Positions 1 to 5,381 of a stretch of DNA of 5,985 bases are shown one piece after another (within the stretch, counting starts at the first letter, position 1; each line of letters opens with the position of its first letter). Under the pieces are notes generated by a model that worked only from the letters and a program-made list of their open reading frames with translations, did not search any database and was not told where the DNA came from. Source of the DNA: Pseudomonadota bacterium (GTDB lineage: Bacteria > Desulfobacterota > Desulfovibrionia > Desulfovibrionales > Desulfovibrionaceae); the NCBI GenBank assembly GCA_023417745.1, contig JAEZEM010000365.1, forward strand, positions 1-5,985, in the 5' to 3' direction. Made by a program: the position numbers and the translations under genes.

Positions 1-2
1 AT

Positions 3-191
3 CGCCTGACTCCCCGGCAACTGGTGGCGTTCTTCCCGGCCTGGACGCCCGACGGCCAGCGCATCTATTTCGTGGGCCTGAAGGAAAGCCCGGCCTACGG
101 GACGCCGCACCTCTACCGCATGAACGCGGACGGCACGGGGCTGACGGATTTGGGGAAGGGATCGGCGCCGAGCGTAGGGACGCGGCCGTAA
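3..191 (+). CDS. TolB/PD40-type beta-propeller protein, C-terminal fragment
   Basis: This is the last 62 codons of a gene whose start lies left of the window. It is read in frame 3 and ends at TAA (189-191). The text PAWTPDGQRIYFVG followed by LYRMNADGTGLTDLG is the pattern of a WD40-like PD40 repeat, the propeller blade found in TolB and related periplasmic or secreted proteins: a Pro-x-Trp-x-Pro-Asp-Gly turn, a beta strand, then a 'DGTG' turn. TolB proper helps the Tol-Pal system maintain the outer membrane, but PD40 blades occur in many unrelated proteins, so a tolB call is not justified. The protein ends soon after the blade with a short Gly/Ser/Pro-rich tail. It converges on prmC, with a hairpin between the two. 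The domain type is fairly sure; the function of the whole protein is unknown from this fragment. Confidence 0.7.
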   Translation, partial: RLTPRQLVAFFPAWTPDGQRIYFVGLKESPAYGTPHLYRMNADGTGLTDLGKGSAPSVGTRP

Positions 192-231
192 CGTCGCGGA
201 CCGGGCAACGCGTCGCAAAACAGTCTCAGGA

Positions 232-269
232 CGACGAAGGCGCTACGCGACAGCGCAGCGCCTTCGTCG
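232..269. terminator. Hairpin between convergent genes, probable bidirectional terminator
   Basis: There is a perfect 13-bp inverted repeat: CGACGAAGGCGCT at 232-244 and its reverse complement at 257-269, around a 12-nt loop. It lies between the stop of the PD40 gene (191) and the stop of prmC (302), where both transcripts need to end. No T-run follows it on the plus strand. On the minus strand a short TTTT comes about a dozen bases after the stem. It is therefore an imperfect intrinsic terminator, or a structure that protects 3' ends after Rho-dependent termination. Confidence 0.55.
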
Positions 270-301
270 GGCAGCGGCTAAGGCCGGGGAAACGGGCCGA
301 A

Positions 302-1162
302 TTACGGCTTTCGCCCCTCGACCACCCGGTCCAGGCCGGCCAGATCGCGGCGCACGACGACATCGGCGAAACCGGCCTCGGCCAGAAGGGCGGCGGCGGC
401 CGGCCCTTGTTTCCAGCCGATCTCGACCAGAAGCGTCCCGCCCGGGGCCAGCCGCGACAAGGCGGTCCGGGCCACCGTGGGCACGGCCTCCAGGCCGGTC
501 TCGCCCGGGGTCAGGGCGCTTGACGGCTCGAACTCGCGCACCTCGCGCGAGCACTCCCGGTATTCGGCGGCGCTGACATAGGGCGGATTGGACACGACCA
601 GCCCGTAGCCCTCACCATGGGCCGGCAGATCGGCGAAATCGGCTTCGAGGAACGTCAGGCGCTGCGCAACCTGATGGCGGACGGCGTTTTGCCGGGCCAC
701 GGCCAGAGCTTCGGGACTCAGGTCCAGGGCCAGGCCCGTCGCGCCAGGGAAACGCGCGGCCAAGGTCACGGCCAGACAGCCCGAGCCGGTTCCCAGATCG
801 GCGAAGGACTTAAGCTCGCCGGCCGGGAACAGTTCCAAGGCCCGGTCGATGATGAGCTCGGTCTCCGGGCGCGGGATCAGCGTGGCCGGGGTGACGGCGA
901 AGTCGAGGCCGTAGAATTCGCGCTCGCCCAGGATGTAGGCGACGGGTTCGCCTTTGCCCCGGCGGGCGACCAGGGGCCGCACGAGGTCCAGTTCCTCCGG
1001 GGTCAGGGGCCGGTCCATGGCCAGGATGACGCCGAGCCGGTCCAGGCCCAGGGCCTGGGACAACAGGAGCTGGGCCGAGAGCCGGGGGCTGTCCAGGCCC
1101 CGGCCCTCGAAAAAGGCTTCGCTCTTGGCCAGTATCTCGCGAACCGTGGGCGCTTTCGTCAT
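302..1162 (-). CDS. prmC: Peptide chain release factor N5-glutamine methyltransferase PrmC (HemK)
   Basis: This is a cytosolic S-adenosylmethionine-dependent enzyme that methylates the side-chain amide of the Gln in the GGQ motif of RF1 and RF2, which raises their termination efficiency. The protein is 286 aa, normal for the family. Residues 1-75 are the helical substrate-recognition domain, and the rest is a Rossmann-fold methyltransferase. Visible motifs are LIPRPETE (95-102), the SAM loop DLGTGSG (122-128), the acidic DLS after the next strand (147-149), and the diagnostic NPPY (192-195) that holds the target glutamine amide. The ATG at 1162 was chosen because GGAG (1173-1170 on the minus strand) sits 7 nt ahead and the protein then starts like its relatives. 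The frame extends to a GTG at 1240, but that would translate a long hairpin. It lies downstream of prfA, which encodes its substrate, but 253 bp away instead of tightly coupled. Confidence 0.96.
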   Translation of the reverse strand: MTKAPTVREILAKSEAFFEGRGLDSPRLSAQLLLSQALGLDRLGVILAMDRPLTPEELDLVRPLVARRGKGEPVAYILGEREFYGLDFAVTPATLIPRPETELIIDRALELFPAGELKSFADLGTGSGCLAVTLAARFPGATGLALDLSPEALAVARQNAVRHQVAQRLTFLEADFADLPAHGEGYGLVVSNPPYVSAAEYRECSREVREFEPSSALTPGETGLEAVPTVARTALSRLAPGGTLLVEIGWKQGPAAAALLAEAGFADVVVRRDLAGLDRVVEGRKP

Positions 1163-1181
1163 TTTCTCTCTCCAATGCGCC

Positions 1182-1231
1182 GGGGCGCGCCGTCCCGGAC
1201 CGGTTCTCTCCGGCCCGGGACGGCGCGCCCC
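1182..1231. repeat. Very stable long hairpin just upstream of the prmC ribosome binding site
   Basis: The arms GGGGCGCGCCGTCCCGG (1182-1198) and CCGGGACGGCGCGCCCC (1215-1231) are perfect 17-bp complements. Inside them, after one A-C mismatch, CCGG (1200-1203) and CCGG (1210-1213) add four pairs around the 6-nt loop TTCTCT. The result is about 21 paired bases, almost all G-C. No T-run follows in either direction, so it does not look like a standard intrinsic terminator. On the prmC strand the stem ends 8 nt before the GGAG. It could be a REP-like element, an mRNA stabiliser or processing site, or a cruciform. Which of these cannot be decided from one copy. Confidence 0.8.
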
Positions 1232-1256
1232 AGAAAACACGGCAACGCCCCCAGCT

Positions 1257-1310
1257 CCCCAGGTGGGGTTTCCAAAGGGGCTCAGCCCCTTTGGCCGCCG
1301 GAGGCACTCT
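1257..1310. repeat. Probable dispersed intergenic repeat with hairpin
   Basis: The core is a perfect 10-bp inverted repeat: CCAAAGGGGC (1272-1281), loop TCA, GCCCCTTTGG (1285-1294). It is preceded by a small CCCCA/TGGGG hairpin (1257-1268) and followed by CCGCCGGAGGC. I recall this combination, a CCAAAGGGGC hairpin flanked by a CCGCCGGAGGC-type stretch, as a repeated intergenic sequence in Desulfovibrio genomes, where it is often mistranslated as small hypothetical proteins. That it is repeated elsewhere is memory, not something this window shows. What the window does show is the hairpin and its noncoding position between prfA and prmC. Confidence 0.55.
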
Positions 1311-1333
1311 TCACTCGCTAGGCAGCGTCCTCG

Positions 1334-1376
1334 AAAAAACCACCACGCCTCGCGGCTACAGGCGGCGACATTTATT
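1334..1376 (-). terminator. Weak possible intrinsic terminator in the prfA-prmC gap
   Basis: Read on the minus strand, a 5-bp stem CGCCT/AGGCG with a 9-nt loop is followed six bases later by TTTTTT (the A-run at 1334-1339 on the plus strand). The short stem and the spacer before the T-run make it a poor match to a standard terminator. It is listed because a second, AT-rich hairpin lies just ahead of it after the prfA stop, so the two together could reduce read-through into prmC. Confidence 0.25.
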
Positions 1377-1380
1377 AACT

Positions 1381-1406
1381 ATAAAAAATACTATCGTATT
1401 TTTTAT
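1381..1406. terminator. AT-rich hairpin after prfA, possible terminator
   Basis: The arms ATAAAAAATAC (1381-1391) and GTATTTTTTAT (1396-1406) are perfect 11-bp complements around the loop TATC. The hairpin begins 9 nt past the prfA TAG stop. The T-run lies inside the 3' arm instead of after it, so as RNA it is a weak A-U stem, but in a 3' end position it could still act as a bidirectional terminator. It is the centre of a roughly 40-bp AT-rich island (about 1369-1407) in otherwise very GC-rich DNA. Confidence 0.45.
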
Positions 1407-1415
1407 TGGCGCTCT

Positions 1416-2489
1416 CTAGGCGGCGTCGGCCTGGGCTTTGAGCGCCTCGGCCTGGTAGTGGCCGATGAGCGCGCCGCACAGTTCGTCGAGGTCGCCTTCC
1501 AGGACGGCGTCGAGGCGATAGAGCGTCAGGTTGATGCGGTGATCGGTGACGCGGCCCTGGGGAAAGTTGTAGGTGCGGATGCGCTCGGAGCGGTCGCCGG
1601 TGCCGACCTGGGAACGACGGGCGGCTTCCTGCTCGGCCCGCTGCTTGTCCTGCTCGACCTGGAGCAAGCGGGCGCGCAGCACCTTAAGCGCCTTGGCCTT
1701 GTTTTTGTGCTGGGACTTTTCGTCCTGGCAGATGACCACCAACCCGGAGGGGATGTGGGTGACGCGCACGGCCGAGTCGGTGGTGTTGACGCTCTGGCCG
1801 CCGGGGCCGCTGGAGCGGTAGACGTCGATGCGCAGATCGCCCGGGTCAAGGGCGACGTCGACTTCCTCGGCTTCGGGCATGATGGCCACGGTGACGGCCG
1901 AGGTGTGGATGCGGCCCTGGGATTCGGTGGCTGGCACGCGCTGGACGCGGTGAGCGCCGGATTCGTACTTGAGCCGGCTGTAGACCTTATCGCCGGAGAT
2001 GGAGGCGATGACTTCCTTGAAGCCCCCGGAGCCGGTCTCGGACTGGCTCATGATCTCGACCTTCCAGCGCTTGGTTTCGGCGTAGCGGGTGTACATGCGA
2101 AACAGATCGCCGGCGAAAAGGGCTGCTTCGTCGCCGCCGGTGCCGGCCCGGATTTCCAGGAGGATGTTTTTTTCATCCATGGGATCCTTAGGCAAAAGCA
2201 GCACCTTGAGCCGGGCTTCGAGTTCGGTCTGGGCTTCCTTGAGGGCCTTGGTCTCGGCCAGGGCCAGCTCGCGGATCTCGGGATCGGAGTCCTGGGCCAT
2301 TTCCTGGTTGTCTTCCAGGTCCTGGGCGATCTTTTTGTATTCCCGGAAGGCGGCCACCAAATCGCCGAGGTCGGAGTGGGTCTTGGACAGCTTACGGAAG
2401 CGCTCCTGGTCGGAGACGACGTCGGGCGCGGACAGTTGGCGTTCCAGATCCTCGTACTTGCGTTCGAGGCTTTCGAGCTTGGCGAACAT
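1416..2489 (-). CDS. prfA: Peptide chain release factor 1 (RF1)
   Basis: RF1 recognises UAA and UAG in the ribosomal A site and triggers hydrolysis of the finished peptidyl-tRNA. The protein is 357 aa, the usual length. Residues 1-100 form the helical N-terminal domain. The codon-reading motif PAT (186-188, in RVQRVPATESQGRIHTSA) is the RF1 type (PxT), not the SPF of RF2. The catalytic loop SSGPGGQSVNTTDSAVR contains GGQ at 230-232, whose Gln232 is the expected PrmC target. The C-terminal part holds RSERIRTYNFPQGRVTDHR (300-318), typical of the family. There is no programmed frameshift, as expected, since that belongs to prfB. The ATG at 2489 is supported by GGAG 7 nt ahead. The gene follows the DUF1385 gene after a 151-bp gap with a terminator-like hairpin and a possible promoter, so it may be transcribed on its own. 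prmC lies downstream. Confidence 0.98.
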   Translation of the reverse strand: MFAKLESLERKYEDLERQLSAPDVVSDQERFRKLSKTHSDLGDLVAAFREYKKIAQDLEDNQEMAQDSDPEIRELALAETKALKEAQTELEARLKVLLLPKDPMDEKNILLEIRAGTGGDEAALFAGDLFRMYTRYAETKRWKVEIMSQSETGSGGFKEVIASISGDKVYSRLKYESGAHRVQRVPATESQGRIHTSAVTVAIMPEAEEVDVALDPGDLRIDVYRSSGPGGQSVNTTDSAVRVTHIPSGLVVICQDEKSQHKNKAKALKVLRARLLQVEQDKQRAEQEAARRSQVGTGDRSERIRTYNFPQGRVTDHRINLTLYRLDAVLEGDLDELCGALIGHYQAEALKAQADAA

Positions 2490-2551
2490 GGGGCTTCTCC
2501 GGGGCGGGACGTTTGGCGCGGCCGGCTCGGGGCGGGCCGGCGTTCCACGCG

Positions 2552-2579
2552 GCTATGGTCGTGATGTTGGGTGCGTCAA
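2552..2579 (-). promoter_or_regulatory. Possible sigma-70-type promoter for prfA
   Basis: On the minus strand TTGACG (2579-2574) matches the -35 consensus at five of six bases. After a 16-bp spacer, CATAGC (2557-2552) matches the -10 at three of six. It would start transcription about 55-60 nt ahead of the prfA ATG. The -35 overlaps the T-run of the terminator-like structure behind the DUF1385 gene, so one gene could end where the next begins. The -10 is weak. Confidence 0.3.
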
Positions 2580-2617
2580 AAAAGCGTTTATCGCTGCGGC
2601 CGCGCGTCGCGCGGCCG
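2578..2617 (-). terminator. Terminator-like hairpins and T-run after the DUF1385 gene
   Basis: Read on the minus strand, a strong 9-bp GC stem (arms 2617-2609 and 2605-2597, loop of 3) begins 24 nt after the DUF1385 stop. A small AGCG/CGCT stem follows (2595-2592 and 2586-2583), then an uninterrupted run of T's (plus-strand A's 2578-2583). The small stem with its T-run has the form of an intrinsic terminator, but 4 bp is short; the larger stem just ahead may help. It would separate rpmE-DUF1385 from prfA, fully or partly. Confidence 0.45.
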
Positions 2618-2640
2618 GCTCGCGGCGGCGGCCTGCCGCA

Positions 2641-3597
2641 TCAGGCGATGGGACGCTCGGCCACCGCGCCGTCCAGGGCGGCCAGGGCCACCTCGATCTG
2701 GGCGTCGTCGGGTTCCTTGGTGGTGAGCATCTGCATGAAAAGCCCAGGGGCCGAGATCAGGCGGCAGACGAAGTTCGTATGGAACTTGCCGGCCAGTTTG
2801 ATGACCTCGTAGGCCAGGGCGCTGACCGGAACCATGAGCACGAGCTTCAGGGCCACGATGTAGGCCTGCTTGAGCACGCTGTTGTCCGGCACGTAAAAGG
2901 TCATGAGCCAGGGCACGAGAAAAGCGTAGAGCACGATGGAGATGGCCAGGACAAAGAGCAGAAAGGCCGTGCCGCAGCGGGGATGCAGGCGGGAAAAGCC
3001 TCGCGCGCCCTCGGGCGTCAGCGGCGCGCCCTGCTCGTAGGCCCAGATGACTTTGTGCTCGGCCCCGTGATACTGGAACACCCGGCGGATGTCCGGCAGA
3101 TAGGAGATGGCCGCCACGTAGCCCAGGAACATGAGCATCTTGAAAAGGCCGTCCCAGACGTGGAAGCTCAAGTCCTCCACGCCGCCGGAAAGGCCCATGC
3201 CGCGCATCCCGAGCGAAAACAGGTGCGGCGTGACCACAAAAAGCAGCAAGGCGAAGCCGATGGAGGCGGCCAGGGTCAGGCCCATGGCCCACGGCCCCAT
3301 CTCCACGCCGTCCTCCTCGTCCTCCAGGGCGACCTGGGCCGAGTAGTTGAGCGCTTTGATGCCGTTGACCAGCGTCTCCAAAAGCACCGGGAAACCGCGC
3401 AACAGCGGCTTTTTGAGCCACTTGGAGGCGGTCAGCGAGAACCAGGGGCGCACATCAAGCAGGATGTCGCCGCCGGGCTTGCGCACGGCTATAGCCAGCC
3501 GATCCCGGTCGCGCATCATGACGCCCTCCATGACGGCCTGGCCGCCGACGGTGGGCGAAGCAACGAGAAGCGGCAAGAGGCGCAGCAATCGTTTCAT
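2641..3597 (-). CDS. DUF1385 family membrane protein (YqhQ-like), function unknown
   Basis: The 318-aa protein carries the signatures of the DUF1385 family: VGGQAVMEGVMMR (17-29), then IAVRKPGG (36-43), FQYHGAEHK (174-182) and HPRCGT (205-210). Hydrophobic stretches near 104-123, 152-168, 210-236 and 243-264 indicate an integral membrane protein with several helices. The conserved His, Glu and Cys of the HGAEHK and HPRCGT blocks could bind a metal, but no activity is established. The ATG at 3597 gives a start MKRLLRLLP about 16 residues before the first family motif. No good ribosome binding site precedes it, and an in-frame TTG at 3612 is an alternative. It lies between rpmE and prfA, an arrangement I recall from other bacteria, which hints at a tie to translation without proving one. 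The ends of the gene are sure, the role is not. Confidence 0.88.
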   Translation of the reverse strand: MKRLLRLLPLLVASPTVGGQAVMEGVMMRDRDRLAIAVRKPGGDILLDVRPWFSLTASKWLKKPLLRGFPVLLETLVNGIKALNYSAQVALEDEEDGVEMGPWAMGLTLAASIGFALLLFVVTPHLFSLGMRGMGLSGGVEDLSFHVWDGLFKMLMFLGYVAAISYLPDIRRVFQYHGAEHKVIWAYEQGAPLTPEGARGFSRLHPRCGTAFLLFVLAISIVLYAFLVPWLMTFYVPDNSVLKQAYIVALKLVLMVPVSALAYEVIKLAGKFHTNFVCRLISAPGLFMQMLTTKEPDDAQIEVALAALDGAVAERPIA

Positions 3598-3620
3598 GGC
3601 CGGGGTCCACAAAGGGCCGC

Positions 3621-3639
3621 CGGGCGGGTAGTCCGCCCG
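3621..3639. repeat. Small GC-rich hairpin between rpmE and the DUF1385 gene
   Basis: CGGGCGG (3621-3627) and CCGCCCG (3633-3639) form a perfect 7-bp stem with loop GTAGT. It lies in the 64-nt gap after rpmE, about 23 nt ahead of the ATG of the DUF1385 gene. No T-run follows on the minus strand, so it could be an attenuating or mRNA-processing structure that lowers expression of the membrane protein relative to the abundant ribosomal protein. Confidence 0.4.
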
Positions 3640-3661
3640 ACGGTCTCGGGCATAGGCCGCA

Positions 3662-3877
3662 CTAGGCCTTTTTCTCGAAATTAGCGTACTTTTTCCGGAA
3701 GCGGTCGATGCGTCCGGCGGTGTCGAGGAAACGCTGCTTGCCGGTGAAAAACGGGTGGCAGTGGGAGCAGACTTCGACCTGGAGCTGCTCGCCCTTGGTG
3801 GACAGGGCCTGGGCTTCGAAGCCGCAGTGGCAGCGGATGGTGGCCTTGAACGTCTTGGGATGGATATCTTTCTTCAT
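3662..3877 (-). CDS. rpmE: 50S ribosomal protein L31, zinc-binding type
   Basis: L31 binds the large ribosomal subunit at the central protuberance and bridges to the small subunit. At 71 aa it is full length and opens with MKKDIHPK, as in most L31 proteins. The four zinc-ligand cysteines of the C+ type are present: Cys16 and Cys18 (CHC), Cys37 and Cys40 (CSHC), followed by the signature HPFFTGKQ (41-48). It is therefore the zinc form, not the cysteine-free paralogue made under zinc shortage. The ATG at 3877 is preceded by AAGGAGT at ideal spacing, one of the best ribosome binding sites in the window, as fits a highly made protein. It is the first gene of the minus-strand cluster and diverges from thiC across 164 bp. 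I see no Zur-box-like palindrome ahead of it. Confidence 0.97.
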   Translation of the reverse strand: MKKDIHPKTFKATIRCHCGFEAQALSTKGEQLQVEVCSHCHPFFTGKQRFLDTAGRIDRFRKKYANFEKKA

Positions 3878-3979
3878 GGCTCGACTCCTTGAATGTCCCT
3901 TCCGGGAAAGCGAGATGAACTAACGCCTTTTTCTGCCCTTGGCAAGCCCTTCCTGCCATATGATTTCCAAGCGACCGGC

Positions 3980-4008
3980 TTGGACTTTGCCGCCCGCCAT
4001 GGTAGACA
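3980..4008 (+). promoter_or_regulatory. Possible promoter for thiC-gpmA
   Basis: TTGGAC (3980-3985) and TAGACA (4003-4008) are separated by 17 bp and could serve as -35 and -10 boxes. Each matches the sigma-70 consensus at only about half its positions. Transcription would start near 4015 and leave a leader of about 27 nt before the thiC ATG, too short for a riboswitch. The AAGGA at 4031-4035 is the ribosome binding site. No equally good candidate was found for rpmE on the other strand. Confidence 0.25.
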
Positions 4009-4041
4009 ACCCTTTATCATAACCTGCCACAAGGAAGCAGC

Positions 4042-5355
4042 ATGCCCATCTTCAGCAAAAACGCCGCCCTCGCCGCTATTTTTCGCGCCCATTCCAGCCA
4101 GCTCGCCGCCGCCGAAGGCCTGGCCCCGGAAACCATTGCGGCGGGAGTCGCCGCCGGAACCATGGTCATTCTGGCCAACCCGGCCCACAAGGACGTCAGC
4201 CCGACCATTATCGGCCAGCCGGCCAAGGTCAAGGTCAACGCCAACATCGGCACCTCCATGTTCGTCACCGACGTGGCCATGGAAATGGACAAAGTCCGGC
4301 TGTGCAAAACCGCCGGAGCCCACGCGCTCATGGATCTGTCCACGGCCGGCGACCTGCACGCCATTCGCGGCGACATCCTGGCCGCCACCGACCTGCCGCT
4401 GGGCACCGTGCCCCTTTACGGCGTGGCCCAGCGCCACATCGCCAAGGGCGGCGACCCCAGCGACTTCAACGTGGCCGAGATCCTGGCCGAAATCGCCCGG
4501 CAAGCCGAACAAGGCGTGGATTTCATGACGCTGCACTGCGGCATCACCCGCCGGGGCGTGGAACTGGCTTCCGAGGGCGGCCGGGTCACCGGCATCGTGT
4601 CGCGCGGCGGCTCCATCCTCGGCCGCTGGATGCGCCGCCATGGCGAGGAAAATCCCTTTTTGACGCACTACGACGACATTCTCGACATCTGCCTGGCCCA
4701 CAACGTCACCATCAGCCTCGGCGACGGTCTGCGGCCCGGCTGCGGGGCCGACGCCGGCGACGGCGCCCAGTGGGAAGAGGTCATCAACCTCGGCCGCCTG
4801 GCCGTGCGGGCCATGGAACACGGCGTGCAAACCATGATCGAAGGCCCCGGCCACGTGCCCTTGCACCTCGTCCAGGGCCAGATCCAGGGCATAAAGCGCC
4901 TCACCCATGGCGCACCGCTCTATGTCCTTGGACCGCTGACCACCGACTGCGCCCCGGGCTACGACCACATCGCCGGCGCCATCGGCGGGGCGCTTGCCGC
5001 CTACTTCGGCGCGGATTTCCTGTGCTACCTGACCCCGGCCGAACACTTGACGCTGCCCAACGTCGAGGATGTGCGGGCCGGCATCAAGGCCAGCCTCATC
5101 GCCGCCCAGAGCGCCGAAACCGCCCTTGGCCGCCCCCACGCCGTCGGCCGCGACCTGGCCATGAGCCAGGCCCGGGCCGACCTCGACTGGGAAGCCATGA
5201 CCGAACTGTCGCTGGACCCCGACATGGTGCGCGCCCGGCGGGCCAAGCACAGCCAGGAAAAGGAATGCGCCATGTGCGGCGCCATGTGCGCCATGCGCAT
5301 GATGAACACCGACGCCTTCGACTGCCCTACGACCGCAGAGACCAAGACAAAATAA
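4042..5355 (+). CDS. thiC: Phosphomethylpyrimidine synthase ThiC
   Basis: ThiC is a non-canonical radical-SAM enzyme that rearranges 5-aminoimidazole ribotide into HMP-phosphate, the pyrimidine precursor of thiamine. The 437-aa protein is the short form, lacking the N-terminal extension of the roughly 630-aa enterobacterial enzyme. Motifs in order are NANIGTS (66-72), MTLHCGI (162-168), SRGGSILGRWM (187-197), SLGDGLRPG (225-233), IEGPGHVP (266-273), GPLTTDCAPGYDHI (297-310) and LCYLTPAEHL (327-336). The C-terminal cluster-binding segment ECAMCGAMCAM places cysteines at 409, 412 and 416, spacing CX2CX3C; the spacing usually quoted is CX2CX4C. The ATG at 4042 has AAGGA 6 nt ahead. No TPP riboswitch is visible in the 164-bp region upstream. 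gpmA follows after 26 nt and is probably in the same transcript. Such an enzyme with a 4Fe-4S cluster suits an anaerobe. The call is firm. Confidence 0.97.
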   Translation: MPIFSKNAALAAIFRAHSSQLAAAEGLAPETIAAGVAAGTMVILANPAHKDVSPTIIGQPAKVKVNANIGTSMFVTDVAMEMDKVRLCKTAGAHALMDLSTAGDLHAIRGDILAATDLPLGTVPLYGVAQRHIAKGGDPSDFNVAEILAEIARQAEQGVDFMTLHCGITRRGVELASEGGRVTGIVSRGGSILGRWMRRHGEENPFLTHYDDILDICLAHNVTISLGDGLRPGCGADAGDGAQWEEVINLGRLAVRAMEHGVQTMIEGPGHVPLHLVQGQIQGIKRLTHGAPLYVLGPLTTDCAPGYDHIAGAIGGALAAYFGADFLCYLTPAEHLTLPNVEDVRAGIKASLIAAQSAETALGRPHAVGRDLAMSQARADLDWEAMTELSLDPDMVRARRAKHSQEKECAMCGAMCAMRMMNTDAFDCPTTAETKTK

Positions 5356-5381
5356 CCCGACGACAACCCCGGGAGAGCGCC

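Noticed and set aside
1163..1240. Upstream GTG start that would extend PrmC by 26 residues
   Set aside because: The extension translates the long hairpin into an Arg/Pro/Gly-rich stretch. The ATG at 1162 has a good ribosome binding site and a family-like N-terminus.
617..1321. Plus-strand open frame opposite prmC and the gap
   Set aside because: It is antisense to prmC, Gly/Gln/Arg-rich, and continues through the hairpin repeats.
1240..1415. tRNA or other structured RNA gene in the prfA-prmC gap
   Set aside because: No T-loop motif or cloverleaf arms could be found. The hairpins are simple isolated palindromes.
954..2564. 536-codon open frame on the plus strand, opposite prfA and the prfA-prmC gap
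   Set aside because: It is antisense to prfA, whose RF1 motifs are unmistakable. It reads straight through all the hairpins and has low-complexity Gly/Ala/Leu/Asp composition, typical of a shadow frame in GC-rich DNA.
2089..3684. 531-codon open frame on the plus strand, opposite the DUF1385 gene and part of prfA
   Set aside because: It shows no family motif, has Gly/His/Arg/Gln-rich composition and overlaps two recognised genes. It is a GC-driven shadow.
3918..3945. TTGCCA with TTAGTT as an rpmE promoter on the minus strand
   Set aside because: The -35 is good, but the -10 matches only two of six consensus bases at any acceptable spacing.
3874..5250. 458-codon open frame on the minus strand, opposite thiC
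   Set aside because: thiC on the other strand has all its family motifs. The antisense frame is low-complexity and would run into rpmE.
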